A stretch of 64,000 nt of DNA from Porphyrobacter sp. AAP60 (GCF_001296025.1 NZ_LJHV01000008.1:496001-560000), one strand, 5' to 3'. Counted from the first letter of the stretch, positions 1 through 8,685 are shown. Numbers and translations are program-made. The notes: a model not told the origin generated them from the sequence alone.

Positions 1-286
1 CGGCAAAGGCGGTAAGTTCGCCCACCACCTGCGTCAGCGGAAATGCGCCGGCCAGATCGCCCACTGCCAGTGCAGCGGCCAGTGCCAGTCGTTCGCGCCG
101 CAGAGCAACTTCGGCATCCGCGCCATCCCCCTGCGCCCGCGCCCATTGCAGCGCGTTCTCAGCCTTGCCCGCCGCCAGCAATGCGGCAAGATCGGGCTGG
201 CGATCCAGCGCCCGCGCCAGAAACGGCGCGTGGGTGCGGGCGCGGTGCAGCGCGCTGTCCCAATCGATACTGGTGCTCTGTCCCAT
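1..286 (-). CDS. glnE: Bifunctional glutamine synthetase adenylyltransferase/deadenylase, 5' part only
   Basis: This reading frame runs off the left edge of the window, so only about the first 95 residues are present. It starts at the ATG read from 286 to 284. The N-terminus carries a run reading THAPFLARALDRQPDLAALL and later RRERLALAAALAVGDLAGAF, which I recognise as the start of GlnE, the enzyme that adenylylates and deadenylylates glutamine synthetase in response to PII state. The catalytic nucleotidyltransferase motifs would lie beyond the window. It is divergent from the peptidase gene that starts at 419, and the 130 bases between them presumably hold both promoters. The identification rests on remembered family sequence only. 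Confidence 0.75.
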   Translation of the reverse strand, partial: MGQSTSIDWDSALHRARTHAPFLARALDRQPDLAALLAAGKAENALQWARAQGDGADAEVALRRERLALAAALAVGDLAGAFPLTQVVGELTAFA

Positions 287-418
287 CACCCCTTCTGTGG
301 CGCTGCCTTGCTGTCCCCGCAAGGGGCGGTGTGCGTTGCGCCGCCAACCTTGCGCGGGCAGCGCACGTCTGCGAGGGAAGCGCTTCGGCTTCGCGTATTT
401 CCGGGAGAGAACCTCGCC

Positions 419-2134
419 ATGACGATTAAAGGCTTTGGCAAATATTCCGCGCTCGGCGCGCTGATCGCAGGCACGCTGGCGCTGGCCGCGTGCGACGGCT
501 TGCCCGAAATGGGCGGCACGCCCGCCGCGCTCGACATTCCCGAGGTTGAGGCTGGCGAGATTTCCGAAGCCACGATGAAAGATGTCACCCGCATCCTTTC
601 CAGCGACGAATTCGAAGGCCGGATGCCCGGTACCCCCGGCGAGGAAAAGACCATCGCGCTGCTGGCCGAACGCTTCGAAGCGGCGGGATTGCAGCCGGGC
701 AATAACGGATCATGGGTGCAGGAAGTGCCGCTGATCGAAATCACCGGCAAGGATTACGCTCCGCTGACAATCGCGGGCGAAGGCACGGCGATGGCGCTGG
801 AATTTGCCAAGGACTGGGTTGGCGTCACCTATCGCGAAGAAGCCAAGACCACTGTCGCCAACAGCGAAATGGTGTTCGTCGGCTATGGCATCAACGCGCC
901 TGAACGCGGCTGGAACGATTACGCCGGGGTCGATGTGAAGGGCAAGACGGTGGTGATCCTCGTCAATGATCCCGACTGGCAGACCGATGGCCTCGAAGGC
1001 ACCTTCGGCGGCAAGGCAATGACCTATTACGGGCGCTGGACCTACAAGTATGAAGAAGCCGCCCGCCAGGGTGCGGCCGGGGCGCTGATCGTCCACCAGA
1101 CCGCGCCTGCTTCTTATGGCTGGAATGTGGTCGAATCCTCGTGGACCGGCCCGCAGGCCTATGCCCAGCGCGGAGACAATGCCCCGCCGCTGACGGACAT
1201 GAACGGCTGGATCACCGAAGACGCCGCGCGCAAAGTGTTGAGTGCTGCCGGGCAGGATCTCGACACGCTGACCGCTGCGGCGCAGATGGAGGGCTTCAAG
1301 GCGGTGCCGCTGCCGCTCAAGGCATCCACCAGCTTTGCGAGTGATTTCCGCAGCTTCAAATCGCACAATGTCATCGGTATTCTGCCGGGCGCCGGAGCAC
1401 CGGAGGAATATGTGCTGCACACCGCGCACTGGGATCACCTTGGCCGCTGCACGCCCGCGCCTGACGGGGACGATATCTGCAACGGCGCGGTCGATAATGC
1501 CACCGGCACCGCTGCACTGGTTGCGCTGGCTGAAGCCCACGCCAAGGCGGGCGCGCCGCGCCGCAGCCTGGTGTTCCTTGCAGTTACAGCCGAAGAATCC
1601 GGGCTGCTGGGTGCAAAATATTATGCCGAAAACCCGGTCTTCCCGCTGGCGCAGACCGTGGGCGGGATCAACATGGATGCGTTTCAGGTAGCTGGCCCGG
1701 CCAAGGATGTGACAGTCGTTGGCCCCGGCAAGTCGCAGCTGGATGCCTTTCTGACCTCCGCGCTCGATGCCGATGGTCGCACGATCACTCCCGATCCCAA
1801 GCCTGAAGCCGGGTATTATTACCGCTCCGATCACTTTGCCTTTGCCAAGCTGGGCGTGCCGATGCTGTATATCGATGGCGGTGAGGATCTGATCGAGGGC
1901 GGGCGCGATGCCGGGGCTGCGGTGGCCAAGGATTACACCGACAACCGCTATCATGGGCCGAAGGATGAATTTAACGAGGCGTGGGACTGGTCGGGCGTGA
2001 TGGCTGATTTGCAGCTGTTTTACCGCATCGGGCGCACGCTGGCGATGAGCACGAGCTGGCCCAACTGGAACGAGGGTGACGAGCTCAAGGCGGTACGCGA
2101 CGAGGCTTGCGCGGCTTCCGAAACGGGCTGCTAG
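419..2134 (+). CDS. M28 family metallopeptidase, exported lipoprotein with PA domain
   Basis: 571 residues. I place the start at the ATG at 419, just after GGGAGAG at about 403-409. This gives a lipoprotein signal ending LALAAC, with the lipidated Cys near residue 25; longer in-frame starts upstream have no signal peptide. A protease-associated domain occupies roughly residues 150-300. The zinc peptidase domain follows, with ligands readable as TAHWDHLG (His, Asp), GAVDNATGTAAL (Asp), TAEESGLLGAKYY (Glu-Glu), GINMDAF (Asp) and RSDHFAFAKLGVP (His). The family comprises di-zinc amino- or carboxypeptidases, so this is probably an envelope-attached exopeptidase for scavenged peptides. The agmatine deiminase gene follows after 7 bases and is probably co-transcribed. 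Confidence 0.92.
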   Translation: MTIKGFGKYSALGALIAGTLALAACDGLPEMGGTPAALDIPEVEAGEISEATMKDVTRILSSDEFEGRMPGTPGEEKTIALLAERFEAAGLQPGNNGSWVQEVPLIEITGKDYAPLTIAGEGTAMALEFAKDWVGVTYREEAKTTVANSEMVFVGYGINAPERGWNDYAGVDVKGKTVVILVNDPDWQTDGLEGTFGGKAMTYYGRWTYKYEEAARQGAAGALIVHQTAPASYGWNVVESSWTGPQAYAQRGDNAPPLTDMNGWITEDAARKVLSAAGQDLDTLTAAAQMEGFKAVPLPLKASTSFASDFRSFKSHNVIGILPGAGAPEEYVLHTAHWDHLGRCTPAPDGDDICNGAVDNATGTAALVALAEAHAKAGAPRRSLVFLAVTAEESGLLGAKYYAENPVFPLAQTVGGINMDAFQVAGPAKDVTVVGPGKSQLDAFLTSALDADGRTITPDPKPEAGYYYRSDHFAFAKLGVPMLYIDGGEDLIEGGRDAGAAVAKDYTDNRYHGPKDEFNEAWDWSGVMADLQLFYRIGRTLAMSTSWPNWNEGDELKAVRDEACAASETGC

Positions 2135-2141
2135 GCAGGCA

Positions 2142-3134
2142 ATGGCAGCGCTTATGCCGCCCGAATGGGCACCGCAGGACTGGCTGTGGATCGGCTTTCC
2201 GCATCTGGCCGATGAATGGCCCGGCTGGCTTGAGCCTGCGCAGGAGCAGATCGCGGCTTTCGCCTCTGCCGTGGCGGAAAGCGGCCAGCCGGTGCGCCTG
2301 CTGGTGCGAGATGAAGCCAACGAGGCGCGCGCGCGCTCGCTTGTCAGCGCCAAGGTAACGCTCGAACAGCGCGTCTATGGTGATGTCTGGCTGCGCGACA
2401 CCGGCCCGCTGGTGGTATTCGAAGGGGATGGCACCCGCGCGGCGCGGCGGTTCGGCTTCAATGGTTGGGGCGGCAAGTATCTGATGCCGGGTGATCAGGA
2501 AATCGGCGCGGAATTGGCGCGTGACGCAGGGCTGGCGGTCACCTCGACTGCGATGATCCTCGAAGGCGGGGCCGTGGATGGTGACGGGACGGGTCTGGTC
2601 GCCACGACGCAGCAATGCCTGCTCAACCCCAACCGCAACCCGCAGATGAGCCGCGAGGCGATCGAAGCGCAATTGGCCGCGCAGCTGGGCTTTACCCATG
2701 TGTTGTGGCTGGGCGATGGCCTCATCAACGACCACACCGATGGCCATGTCGATAACCTTGCCAGGTTTGTCGGACCGAACCGGCTGGTCGTGCCGCAAGC
2801 GACCGGTAAGGATGATCCCAACGCCGCAATCTACGCCGATGCGACGGCGAGGGCAGAGGCCTTTGGGGTCGATGTAGTGCGCATCCCCTCGCCCGGCCTG
2901 ATGTTGCGTGACGGTGCGATCGAACCGGCCAGCTATGTGAACTTCGCGATCACCAGCCATCTGGTGGTGGTGCCGACCTTCGGCAGCCCGCACGATGCCG
3001 ACGGGGTAGCTGCGATTGCCGCGCTGTTTCCCGATCGCGCGACCATCGGCCTGCCGGGCGAAGCGGTGCTGGCGGGCGGCGGGGGCTTCCACTGCGCCAG
3101 CCAGCAAATGCCTGCGCTGGCGCGGCGGAATTAA
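2142..3134 (+). CDS. aguA: Agmatine deiminase family protein (peptidyl-arginine deiminase type)
   Basis: 330 residues from the ATG at 2142; a longer frame to 2076 would overlap the peptidase gene. Agmatine deiminase converts agmatine to N-carbamoylputrescine and ammonia, feeding polyamine synthesis. Guanidino-modifying enzyme motifs are visible: WLRDTGPLVV near residue 85, GFNGWGGKY, ILEGGAVDGDG, GDGLINDHTDGHVDNLARF with the catalytic His and Asp, and GGGGFHCASQQMPA at the C-terminus with the nucleophilic Cys. The length suits the roughly 330-350-residue bacterial family. No carbamoylputrescine hydrolase (aguB) is adjacent, so the substrate is inferred from family membership only. It lies 7 bases after the M28 peptidase gene. 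Confidence 0.88.
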   Translation: MAALMPPEWAPQDWLWIGFPHLADEWPGWLEPAQEQIAAFASAVAESGQPVRLLVRDEANEARARSLVSAKVTLEQRVYGDVWLRDTGPLVVFEGDGTRAARRFGFNGWGGKYLMPGDQEIGAELARDAGLAVTSTAMILEGGAVDGDGTGLVATTQQCLLNPNRNPQMSREAIEAQLAAQLGFTHVLWLGDGLINDHTDGHVDNLARFVGPNRLVVPQATGKDDPNAAIYADATARAEAFGVDVVRIPSPGLMLRDGAIEPASYVNFAITSHLVVVPTFGSPHDADGVAAIAALFPDRATIGLPGEAVLAGGGGFHCASQQMPALARRN

Positions 3135-3169
3135 CCTGTCGTTAGGGAATTGGGGCGAGAGTGCGGGTC

Positions 3170-3304
3170 ATGAACCGCGCCCTTTCTCTCGCCCTGCCAT
3201 TCGCTGCTGCGAACCGCATCGATTCGCTCGATCTGGCGCGCCGCATGATCGTGATTGGCTGTGCTGCCGCGCTGATCGCGGCCGGGCAGACACTGCCGCT
3301 CTGA
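3170..3304 (+). CDS. Possible small membrane peptide
   Basis: A 44-codon frame starts with ATG 35 bases after the agmatine deiminase stop. The peptide has a basic N-terminus, and residues 26-39 (MIVIGCAAALIAAG) could form one short membrane segment. A weak purine-rich stretch (GGGGCGAGAG) precedes the ATG by about 10 bases. I do not recognise a family. It may be real because it fills the gap and has a plausible start, but frames this short arise by chance in GC-rich DNA. Confidence 0.35.
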   Translation: MNRALSLALPFAAANRIDSLDLARRMIVIGCAAALIAAGQTLPL

Positions 3305-3327
3305 TCTGAAAGGTTGTAGCAGCGCGC

Positions 3328-3732
3328 CTATTGCGCGCCGCGCGCCTTCAGCCAGGCTTCCATCTCGGCGATTTCTTCCTTCTGCGCAGCGATGACGCGG
3401 GTGGCGAGATCGCGGGCCTGATCGTCCTTGGCGTACTTCAGCGCGACTTCGGACATGGCGACCGCGCCCTGATGATGGGCAAGCATTCCCTGCATGAAGG
3501 CGACATCGGCATCGGCGGGAATATCGGCCATCCCGGCGTGCATTGTGTCGTTTGCTGCCTTGTAGGCGGCCTGTGCTTCGGTGAGTTCGGTTTTCGCTGC
3601 GCCGCCCATGTCGTGGCCGGAATGATCCATCGCCGAATGATCGTCAGCAGCGGTTTCCGCCGGCGTATCGGCTTCTCCCGAACAGGCGGCGAGCAGCAGA
3701 GCAGCAGGAAGGAGGGCGGCGGCCAGTTTCAT
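3328..3732 (-). CDS. DUF305 family lipoprotein
   Basis: 134 residues with a lipoprotein signal (LLLAAC, lipidated Cys near residue 17). A His/Met-rich linker follows (DHSAMDHSGHDMGG), then the DUF305 helical domain with FMQGMLAHHQGAVAMSEVA and a C-terminal amphipathic helix rich in Glu. DUF305 proteins are ferritin-like four-helix proteins, several of them linked to copper binding, and the His/Met motifs here fit a periplasmic metal-binding role. The gene starts 2 bases after the thrS stop on the same strand, so it probably sits on the thrS transcript, although the functions look unrelated. The metal identity is inference. Confidence 0.88.
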   Translation of the reverse strand: MKLAAALLPAALLLAACSGEADTPAETAADDHSAMDHSGHDMGGAAKTELTEAQAAYKAANDTMHAGMADIPADADVAFMQGMLAHHQGAVAMSEVALKYAKDDQARDLATRVIAAQKEEIAEMEAWLKARGAQ

Positions 3733-3734
3733 TG

Positions 3735-5738
3735 TCAGTTCTCCGTTAAAAGATCGGGCGGGGTACCTCCGGCGCGCAGCATCGCGATGGCATCGGCCAG
3801 CGGCATCACTTTCTGGTGTTCCGCCCCCAGCGTACGCACGGCGACGGTGCCTTCCTCGCCCTCGCGCTTGCCGACCACCAGCAGCTGCGGAACCTTGGCG
3901 AGGCTGTGTTCGCGGACCTTGTAGTTGATTTTCTCATTGCGCACATCGGTCTCGACCCGGATGCCCGCCGCCTGCAATTGCGCGGCGACATGGCGGGCGT
4001 AATCATCCGCATCGGAAACGATGGTCGCCACCACTGCCTGCACCGGGGCGAGCCACGCGGGCATGCGTCCGGCGTAATGTTCGATCAGGATGCCGATGAA
4101 GCGTTCATACGATCCGAAGATCGCACGGTGCAGCATCACCGGGCGGTGCTTGTCACCATCCTCGCCGATGTAATGCGCATCGAGCCGTTCGGGCAGCACC
4201 CGGTCGGACTGGATCGTGCCGACCTGCCAGGTACGCCCGATCGCGTCGGTCAGGTGCCATTCCAGCTTGGGCGCATAAAACGCGCCTTCGCCGGGGAGTT
4301 CTTCCCATTCGAGGCCGTTTGCCGTCAGCGCATCGCGCAATTCCTGTTCGGCCTTGTCCCAATCGGCGTCGCTGCCAAACCGCTGATCGGGGCGCAGCGC
4401 CAGTTTGATGTCATAGGTGAAGCCGAAATCACGATAGACCGAATCGGCCAGCGCGATGAAGTCCTGCACTTCGGCCACGACCTGGCCTTCGGTGCAGAAA
4501 ATATGCGCATCGTCCTGCGTGAACTGGCGCACGCGCATCAACCCGTGCAGCGCGCCGTGGGGCTCGTTGCGGTGGCAGCAGCCCATTTCGCCCAGCCGGA
4601 TCGGCAGATCGCGGTAGGAGGTGATCCCCTGCTTGAAGACCATCACATGCGCCGGGCAGTTCATCGGCTTGATCGCCAGCCACTCGGCATCGTCGGCCAC
4701 CTTGGGGGAGGCCGCGCCGCTGTCTTCATCCACTTCGGGCACCATGTCGGGCACCGCGAACATGTTCTGCGCGTATTTCCCCCAGTGGCCCGACTGCGTC
4801 CACTGGCGCACATCCATCAGCTGCGGGGTCTTGATCTCGCGGTAGTCCGCGCCGTCCATCTTGCGGCGCATATAGGCTTCCAGCTCGCGCCAGATGCGAT
4901 AGCCCTTGGGGTGCCAGAAGACGCTCCCGTGGGCTTCTTCCTGCAGGTGGAACAGGTCCATTTCGCGGCCCAGCTTGCGGTGATCGCGCTTGGCGGCTTC
5001 CTCCAGCCGGGTGAGGTGGGCGTTGAGTTGCTTCTTGTTGAGCCAGCCGGTGCCGTAGATGCGCGTCAGCTGCGCATTGTTCTGGTCGCCGCGCCAGTAT
5101 GCCCCGGCGACGCGCATCAGCTTGAAGGCGTCGGGATCGAGCTTGCCGGTGCTCGGCAGGTGCGGGCCGCGGCACATGTCGAGCCAGTCTTCGCCCGACC
5201 AATAGACCGTCAGCTCCTCGCCCTCGGGCAGTTCCCTGGCCCATTCGGCCTTGAAGGTCTCGCCCTCGCCCGCCCACTTGGCGATCAGTTGCTCGCGGCT
5301 CCACACTTCACGGCGCAGCGGCTTGTCGGCGCGGATGATGCGGCGCATTTCCTCTTCGATCGCGGGCAGATCGTCCATGCCGAACGGCTCGCGCGTGTCG
5401 GGCGCCTTCACGTCATAGTAGAAGCCGTCGTCGGTCGAGGGGCCGAAGGTGATCTGCGTGCCGGGGAACAGCGCCTGCACCGCTTCGGCCAGCACGTGAG
5501 CGTAATCGTGGCGCGCGAGTTCGAGTGCGTCGGCCTCATCGCGCGCGGTGACCAGCGCGAGGTTGGCGTCACCTTCGAAGGGCCGGTTAAGGTCGCGCAG
5601 CTCTCCGTCTACCCGCGCGGCAATCGCCGCCTTGGCGAGGCCGGGGCCGATTGCCGCGGCAATATCGGCCGGGGTCGATCCTGCCGGCACTTCGCGCACC
5701 GATCCATCGGGCAGGCTTATCTTGAGCAGTTCGGTCAT
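3735..5738 (-). CDS. thrS: Threonine--tRNA ligase
   Basis: 667 residues, the normal full length for class II threonyl-tRNA synthetase. In order it has an N-terminal TGS domain ([20 protein letters not shown]), the editing domain with [11 protein letters not shown] (HxxxH) and [12 protein letters not shown], and the catalytic core with [20 protein letters not shown] (motif 2) and the motif 3 region around [17 protein letters not shown]. The C-terminal anticodon-binding domain includes [13 protein letters not shown]. It charges tRNA-Thr in the cytoplasm. Upstream on the same strand is a 25-residue peptide with ten threonines, followed by stable alternative hairpins; this looks like an attenuator that would raise thrS expression when charged tRNA-Thr is scarce. 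The DUF305 lipoprotein gene follows 2 bases downstream. Confidence 0.98.
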   Translation of the reverse strand: MTELLKISLPDGSVREVPAGSTPADIAAAIGPGLAKAAIAARVDGELRDLNRPFEGDANLALVTARDEADALELARHDYAHVLAEAVQALFPGTQITFGPSTDDGFYYDVKAPDTREPFGMDDLPAIEEEMRRIIRADKPLRREVWSREQLIAKWAGEGETFKAEWARELPEGEELTVYWSGEDWLDMCRGPHLPSTGKLDPDAFKLMRVAGAYWRGDQNNAQLTRIYGTGWLNKKQLNAHLTRLEEAAKRDHRKLGREMDLFHLQEEAHGSVFWHPKGYRIWRELEAYMRRKMDGADYREIKTPQLMDVRQWTQSGHWGKYAQNMFAVPDMVPEVDEDSGAASPKVADDAEWLAIKPMNCPAHVMVFKQGITSYRDLPIRLGEMGCCHRNEPHGALHGLMRVRQFTQDDAHIFCTEGQVVAEVQDFIALADSVYRDFGFTYDIKLALRPDQRFGSDADWDKAEQELRDALTANGLEWEELPGEGAFYAPKLEWHLTDAIGRTWQVGTIQSDRVLPERLDAHYIGEDGDKHRPVMLHRAIFGSYERFIGILIEHYAGRMPAWLAPVQAVVATIVSDADDYARHVAAQLQAAGIRVETDVRNEKINYKVREHSLAKVPQLLVVGKREGEEGTVAVRTLGAEHQKVMPLADAIAMLRAGGTPPDLLTEN

Positions 5739-5832
5739 CTTCGCAAATCCGTGTGGTTTGGCGCGCCTTAGGACAAGCAGCGGCGCACCGGAAGAGCGGT
5801 GTTGTGCGATTAACGGTCTGGGGAGAACACCG

Positions 5833-5902
5833 CGCCGCCCCGAACCGGGCGGCGGGCGTCAGGCCTAACCCGCGCGCCGCCGCCCCCGGATGGTAGTCCG
5901 GG
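5833..5902 (-). promoter_or_regulatory. Candidate ribosome-mediated attenuator between the leader peptide and thrS
   Basis: Three elements follow each other in the transcript. Hairpin 1 is a perfect 6-bp stem, 5885-5890 with 5897-5902, lying on the last Thr codons. Segment 5848-5854 can pair either with 5875-5881 (or 5878-5884) or with 5834-5840. The second pairing belongs to a strong 8-bp GC stem, 5833-5840 with 5847-5854, with a 6-base loop. This arrangement allows mutually exclusive antiterminator and terminator-like forms. There is no clear U-tract after the last stem, so true termination is uncertain; it could instead act on translation. Confidence 0.5.
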
Positions 5903-5942
5903 TAGTGGTGGTGGTGCGGGTGATGGCAGACAGCGTGGTCAT
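5865..5942 (-). CDS. Candidate threonine-rich leader peptide of thrS
   Basis: A 25-codon frame starts at the ATG read from 5942. Ten of its residues are threonine: positions 2, 3, 8, 10 to 14, 16 and 17, including five consecutive Thr codons. It ends at a TAG read from 5867, 126 bases before the thrS ATG. A GGAG directly abuts the ATG and an AAGG lies about 8 bases upstream. Thr-rich leader peptides are known for ribosome-mediated attenuation of gamma-proteobacterial thr operons. Here the position directly before threonyl-tRNA synthetase gives the same logic. Translation and function are inferred. Confidence 0.65.
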   Translation of the reverse strand: MTTLSAITRTTTTTRTTIRGRRRAG

Positions 5943-6012
5943 CTCCGCAGCCTTTAGCCTGCATGCCGCTGCGAGTCACGCGCAAGCTGATCGGCCATGA
6001 TGGAAAGCCTCC

Positions 6013-6040
6013 TTGACAAAAATCACGACTCGAATGTAAA
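6013..6040 (+). promoter_or_regulatory. Candidate sigma-70 promoter of the membrane-protein/XRE operon
   Basis: A consensus -35 TTGACA at 6013-6018 is followed by a 16-base spacer and TGTAAA at 6035-6040 as -10. The first gene starts at 6073, with AAGGAG at about 6060-6065. Confidence 0.55.
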
Positions 6041-6072
6041 GCACGCTTGCCATTATGAAAAAGGAGCTTTCC

Positions 6073-6249
6073 ATGTCTTCCACCCTCTATGCTCTGCTGA
6101 TCGCCAGCGCAGCCATCGCTGTCGCGCTGCTGGCTGTGTTCGACATCATCCCTGCAACCGTCGCGCAATACGTGCCGCTTGCGGTGGTTCCCTTTGTGGT
6201 GGCGCGCCGCGGTGCCTGCACCCTGCGCCGCACGGCACGCGGCGCATGA
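6073..6249 (+). CDS. Small membrane protein, unknown function
   Basis: 58 residues from the ATG at 6073, chosen because AAGGAG lies 7 bases upstream; an in-frame ATG at 6055 precedes the ribosome-binding site and is unlikely. Two hydrophobic stretches, about residues 4-24 (LYALLIASAAIAVALLAVFD) and 28-43, are followed by a basic tail RRGACTLRRTARGA. No family is recognised. Its stop overlaps the next start in an ATGA, so it is coupled to the membrane protein and XRE regulator that follow. Confidence 0.65.
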   Translation: MSSTLYALLIASAAIAVALLAVFDIIPATVAQYVPLAVVPFVVARRGACTLRRTARGA

Positions 6250-6836
6250 CGTCCGCCGAAACCCCCGCCGGGCGCGGGCCGCGGTTCTGGGGCGCGCTCT
6301 ATGTCGGCTCGATTGCGATTATTGCCGTGCTGAGGATCACCGATGCGATCCCCACGCCGGTCGGGCTGATCCTGTTCGTCGGGGCGATGGGGCTGTTGAT
6401 CCCCTTCGTCCGCTCCTCCGAACGCCGGAGTGCCGCCAACGGCTGCATGAATCCTGTGATCGTGCGTTACAACCGCCGGATCTTGGCCGCTTCGATGGGC
6501 TATGTCTTTGGCCTCGGCATCGCGCTCGCGCTCTGGAACACCTATGAGCTATCCGGCGCACTTGCCTTCGCCATAGCTCTCCTGCCGACCCTCCCGACCT
6601 TCGCAATGATCTGGGCGATGGGCCGCTATCTGGTCGAGGAGACCGACGAATATCTGCGTTACCGCATGGTGCGCGCGGCGCTCATGAGCCTTGGCATGGT
6701 GCTCGCCATCGGCATCTTCTGGGGCTTTCTGGAGACGTTCGAATTGGTGCCGCACATCTGGGCGTGGTGGGTGCTGCCGGTGTGGGCGATCGGCCTCGGC
6801 CTCGCGCAATTGTGGATGAAGGTGCGCGGCGAATGA
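6246..6836 (+). CDS. Multi-pass membrane protein, unknown function
   Basis: 196 residues starting in the ATGA shared with the preceding stop. About six hydrophobic segments are visible, around residues 15-30, 40-55, 80-98, 105-125, 145-165 and 168-188. A short charged loop RYLVEETDEYLRYRM follows the fourth. I do not recognise a catalytic motif. In other bacteria, membrane proteins encoded directly before a short XRE regulator of this type often form a small self-contained operon; here the stop again overlaps the regulator start in an ATGA. Function is unknown. Confidence 0.7.
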   Translation: MTSAETPAGRGPRFWGALYVGSIAIIAVLRITDAIPTPVGLILFVGAMGLLIPFVRSSERRSAANGCMNPVIVRYNRRILAASMGYVFGLGIALALWNTYELSGALAFAIALLPTLPTFAMIWAMGRYLVEETDEYLRYRMVRAALMSLGMVLAIGIFWGFLETFELVPHIWAWWVLPVWAIGLGLAQLWMKVRGE

Positions 6837-7036
6837 ACAACCGCCTCAAGGTGCTGCGCGCCGAACGCAATTGGTCACAGCAGGATCTGGCCGAACGTCT
6901 CGGCGTGTCGCGCCAAAGCGTCAACGCGATCGAGACCGGTCGTTACGATCCTTCGCTCCCACTCGCCTTCACCATCGCCGATCTGTTCGGCCTGCCGATC
7001 GAGGCGATCTTCAGCCGCGATCAGACCGAAAGCTGA
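6833..7036 (+). CDS. XRE-family helix-turn-helix regulator, short
   Basis: 67 residues, almost entirely one HTH_3 domain: LKVLRAERNWSQQDLAERLGV, then SRQSVNAIETGRYDPSLPLAF with the recognition helix, and a C-terminal IADLFGLPIEAIF. Short stand-alone XRE proteins of this length are transcription factors that commonly control their own operon. It overlaps the membrane protein gene by ATGA, so all three genes are one translational unit. The 3' end overlaps the convergent phosphatase gene by 16 bases. Confidence 0.88.
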   Translation: MNNRLKVLRAERNWSQQDLAERLGVSRQSVNAIETGRYDPSLPLAFTIADLFGLPIEAIFSRDQTES

Positions 7037-8685
7037 CCGGAGCCCTTGTCGGTCACGATCCGCTTGGTCCCCGCCAGCTTGGTCGAACGTTGCCTGATCC
7101 CGGTGCTGAAGCGGTATTCCGTTACCGCGCGGGCCGGGGTCAGTTCCACCACCATATAGCCGCGCTGCGCGGTATCGGCCCATTTGAGCTGGTCATTGGT
7201 GCTGACCAGCGCGCTCGCCAGATCCTGGGGCGGGATCGAGGTCAGGTAGGTCTCGAACCCCGGCGAGCTGACCGAACATACGCCCAGCTCCACGCCGACT
7301 TTCGCACCCTGATGACCCAGTTCGAACGCCCAACCATTGTGGGTATCGCCTGCCAGCACAAGCAGATTGGCGTCGGCTTCCAGCGCCGCTGTGAACATCC
7401 GTTCGCGCGCGGCGGGGTAGCCATCCCAGGCATCCATGTTGGAAGGCAGGCCGACCTGGCTCGCCATGACAGCCGCCATCAGCCGCTGGCGGATGTAATC
7501 GGGCAAGCCGCTGCTCAGCTGATCGGCAAGGCTGACAGGGGTCTTGAGATTGCCGATCAGCACCTGCTGCACCAGCACCTGCCACGCCGTGCCGCTGGCG
7601 GTGGAGGCGGCCATGCCCTTTGCCAGCCACTGTTCCTGCGCCTCGCCCAGCAGTTGCCGCGCGGGATCGGCCCATGCGCCGTCCTTGAATTTCGCCAAGG
7701 CCTCCATCGCGCCTTGCGGGTTGGACTGCCCCGCCAGCACCTTGCCAAGATCAAGTTGCTCCTCGCGCCCCTCCAGCCGGGTGTCGAGCCGGAACAGGGT
7801 CGCCAGATCGCCGACCTGATAGGCGGCGTAGGGTTCATCCGATACCGGCATCCACTCGCGGTAGGCCTGCTTGGCAGCGGCCTTGCGCACCGACCATTCG
7901 CCTTCGGTATCGCTCTGATGGTTCTGCGCGCCGTCCTTCCAGCTATCATTCGCGCTTTCGTGATCGTCCCATACGGCGACCATCGGCAGCACCTGATGCA
8001 GGCGCTGGCAATCGGGATCGGAGCGATAGGTGGCATAGCGCAGGCGATAATCGGTCAGCGCGACGATTTCGGTCTGCGGAGCCAGCACGCGCTCGGCCAC
8101 GCCCTGGCCGGGGCTGGGGTAATTGTCCGCGCCATATTCGTAGATGTAATCGCCCAGATGCACCGCGAGATCGGCATCATTCGCTTCGGCCGCGTGACCA
8201 TAGGCATTGAACCAGCCGAACCCGTAGTTCGAGCAGGAAAACACGGCGAGCCTGAACGAAGCTGTCGGCCCCTGCGGCAGGGTGCGGGTGCGGCCCACGG
8301 GCGATGTGGTGCCGGAGGGCGCGATGAAGCGGAAGAAATACCAGCGATCCGGCGAGAGGCCGGTGGCGATCCCCTTGGCGCACCAATCGCGGCTGGCCGA
8401 AGCGGTAACATTACCTTCAGCGACAGGGCGGGTGAAATCATCGGTCTCGCTCACCTGCCAGGTCAGCGCGGTATCGGCTTCGCCCACGTACCGCGTCCAC
8501 AGCAGCACCGAATCGGTGCCCGGCTCTCCGCTGGCGACGGAATGGGTAAAGCCGGTGCCGAATGTACGCGCCGAGAGCGGGGTCGCGGCCAGCGCAGCGG
8601 AAGCGCCGGCGAGGGTGAAGAGATTGCGGCGGGTCAGCGCAGCGGGCGATGTGGCGGGCTGCGGGGCGTTATCGGTTTTGAACAT
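7021..8685 (-). CDS. phoD: PhoD-type alkaline phosphatase/phosphodiesterase, Tat-exported
   Basis: 554 residues. The N-terminus has a twin-arginine motif (LTRRNLFTLAG) followed by a hydrophobic segment ending SARTFGTGF, typical of Tat export of a metallated enzyme. The N-terminal PhoD_N domain (FTHSVASGEPGTDSVLLWTR) is followed by the metallophosphatase core with HLGDYIYEYGAD, VWDDHESANDSWKDGA and LLVLAGDTHNGWAFELG. PhoD enzymes release phosphate from mono- and diesters in the periplasm under phosphate limitation and use Ca and Fe. I saw no convincing Pho box upstream. The gene is convergent with the XRE regulator. Confidence 0.92.
   Translation of the reverse strand: MFKTDNAPQPATSPAALTRRNLFTLAGASAALAATPLSARTFGTGFTHSVASGEPGTDSVLLWTRYVGEADTALTWQVSETDDFTRPVAEGNVTASASRDWCAKGIATGLSPDRWYFFRFIAPSGTTSPVGRTRTLPQGPTASFRLAVFSCSNYGFGWFNAYGHAAEANDADLAVHLGDYIYEYGADNYPSPGQGVAERVLAPQTEIVALTDYRLRYATYRSDPDCQRLHQVLPMVAVWDDHESANDSWKDGAQNHQSDTEGEWSVRKAAAKQAYREWMPVSDEPYAAYQVGDLATLFRLDTRLEGREEQLDLGKVLAGQSNPQGAMEALAKFKDGAWADPARQLLGEAQEQWLAKGMAASTASGTAWQVLVQQVLIGNLKTPVSLADQLSSGLPDYIRQRLMAAVMASQVGLPSNMDAWDGYPAARERMFTAALEADANLLVLAGDTHNGWAFELGHQGAKVGVELGVCSVSSPGFETYLTSIPPQDLASALVSTNDQLKWADTAQRGYMVVELTPARAVTEYRFSTGIRQRSTKLAGTKRIVTDKGSGQLSV

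Noticed and set aside
3131..3145. CtrA-like site TTAA-N7-TTAG upstream of the small peptide frame
   Set aside because: The second half-site has a mismatch, and the first overlaps the agmatine deiminase stop codon; not convincing.
3816..5771. 651-residue open frame antisense to thrS
   Set aside because: The thrS frame has all synthetase motifs; the antisense frame is a GC-rich shadow with unnatural His/Arg/Gly composition and no domain.
5739..6012. T-box or other riboswitch controlling thrS
   Set aside because: T-boxes are rare outside Gram-positive bacteria, and I saw no T-box sequence or specifier loop. The leader peptide explains the region better.
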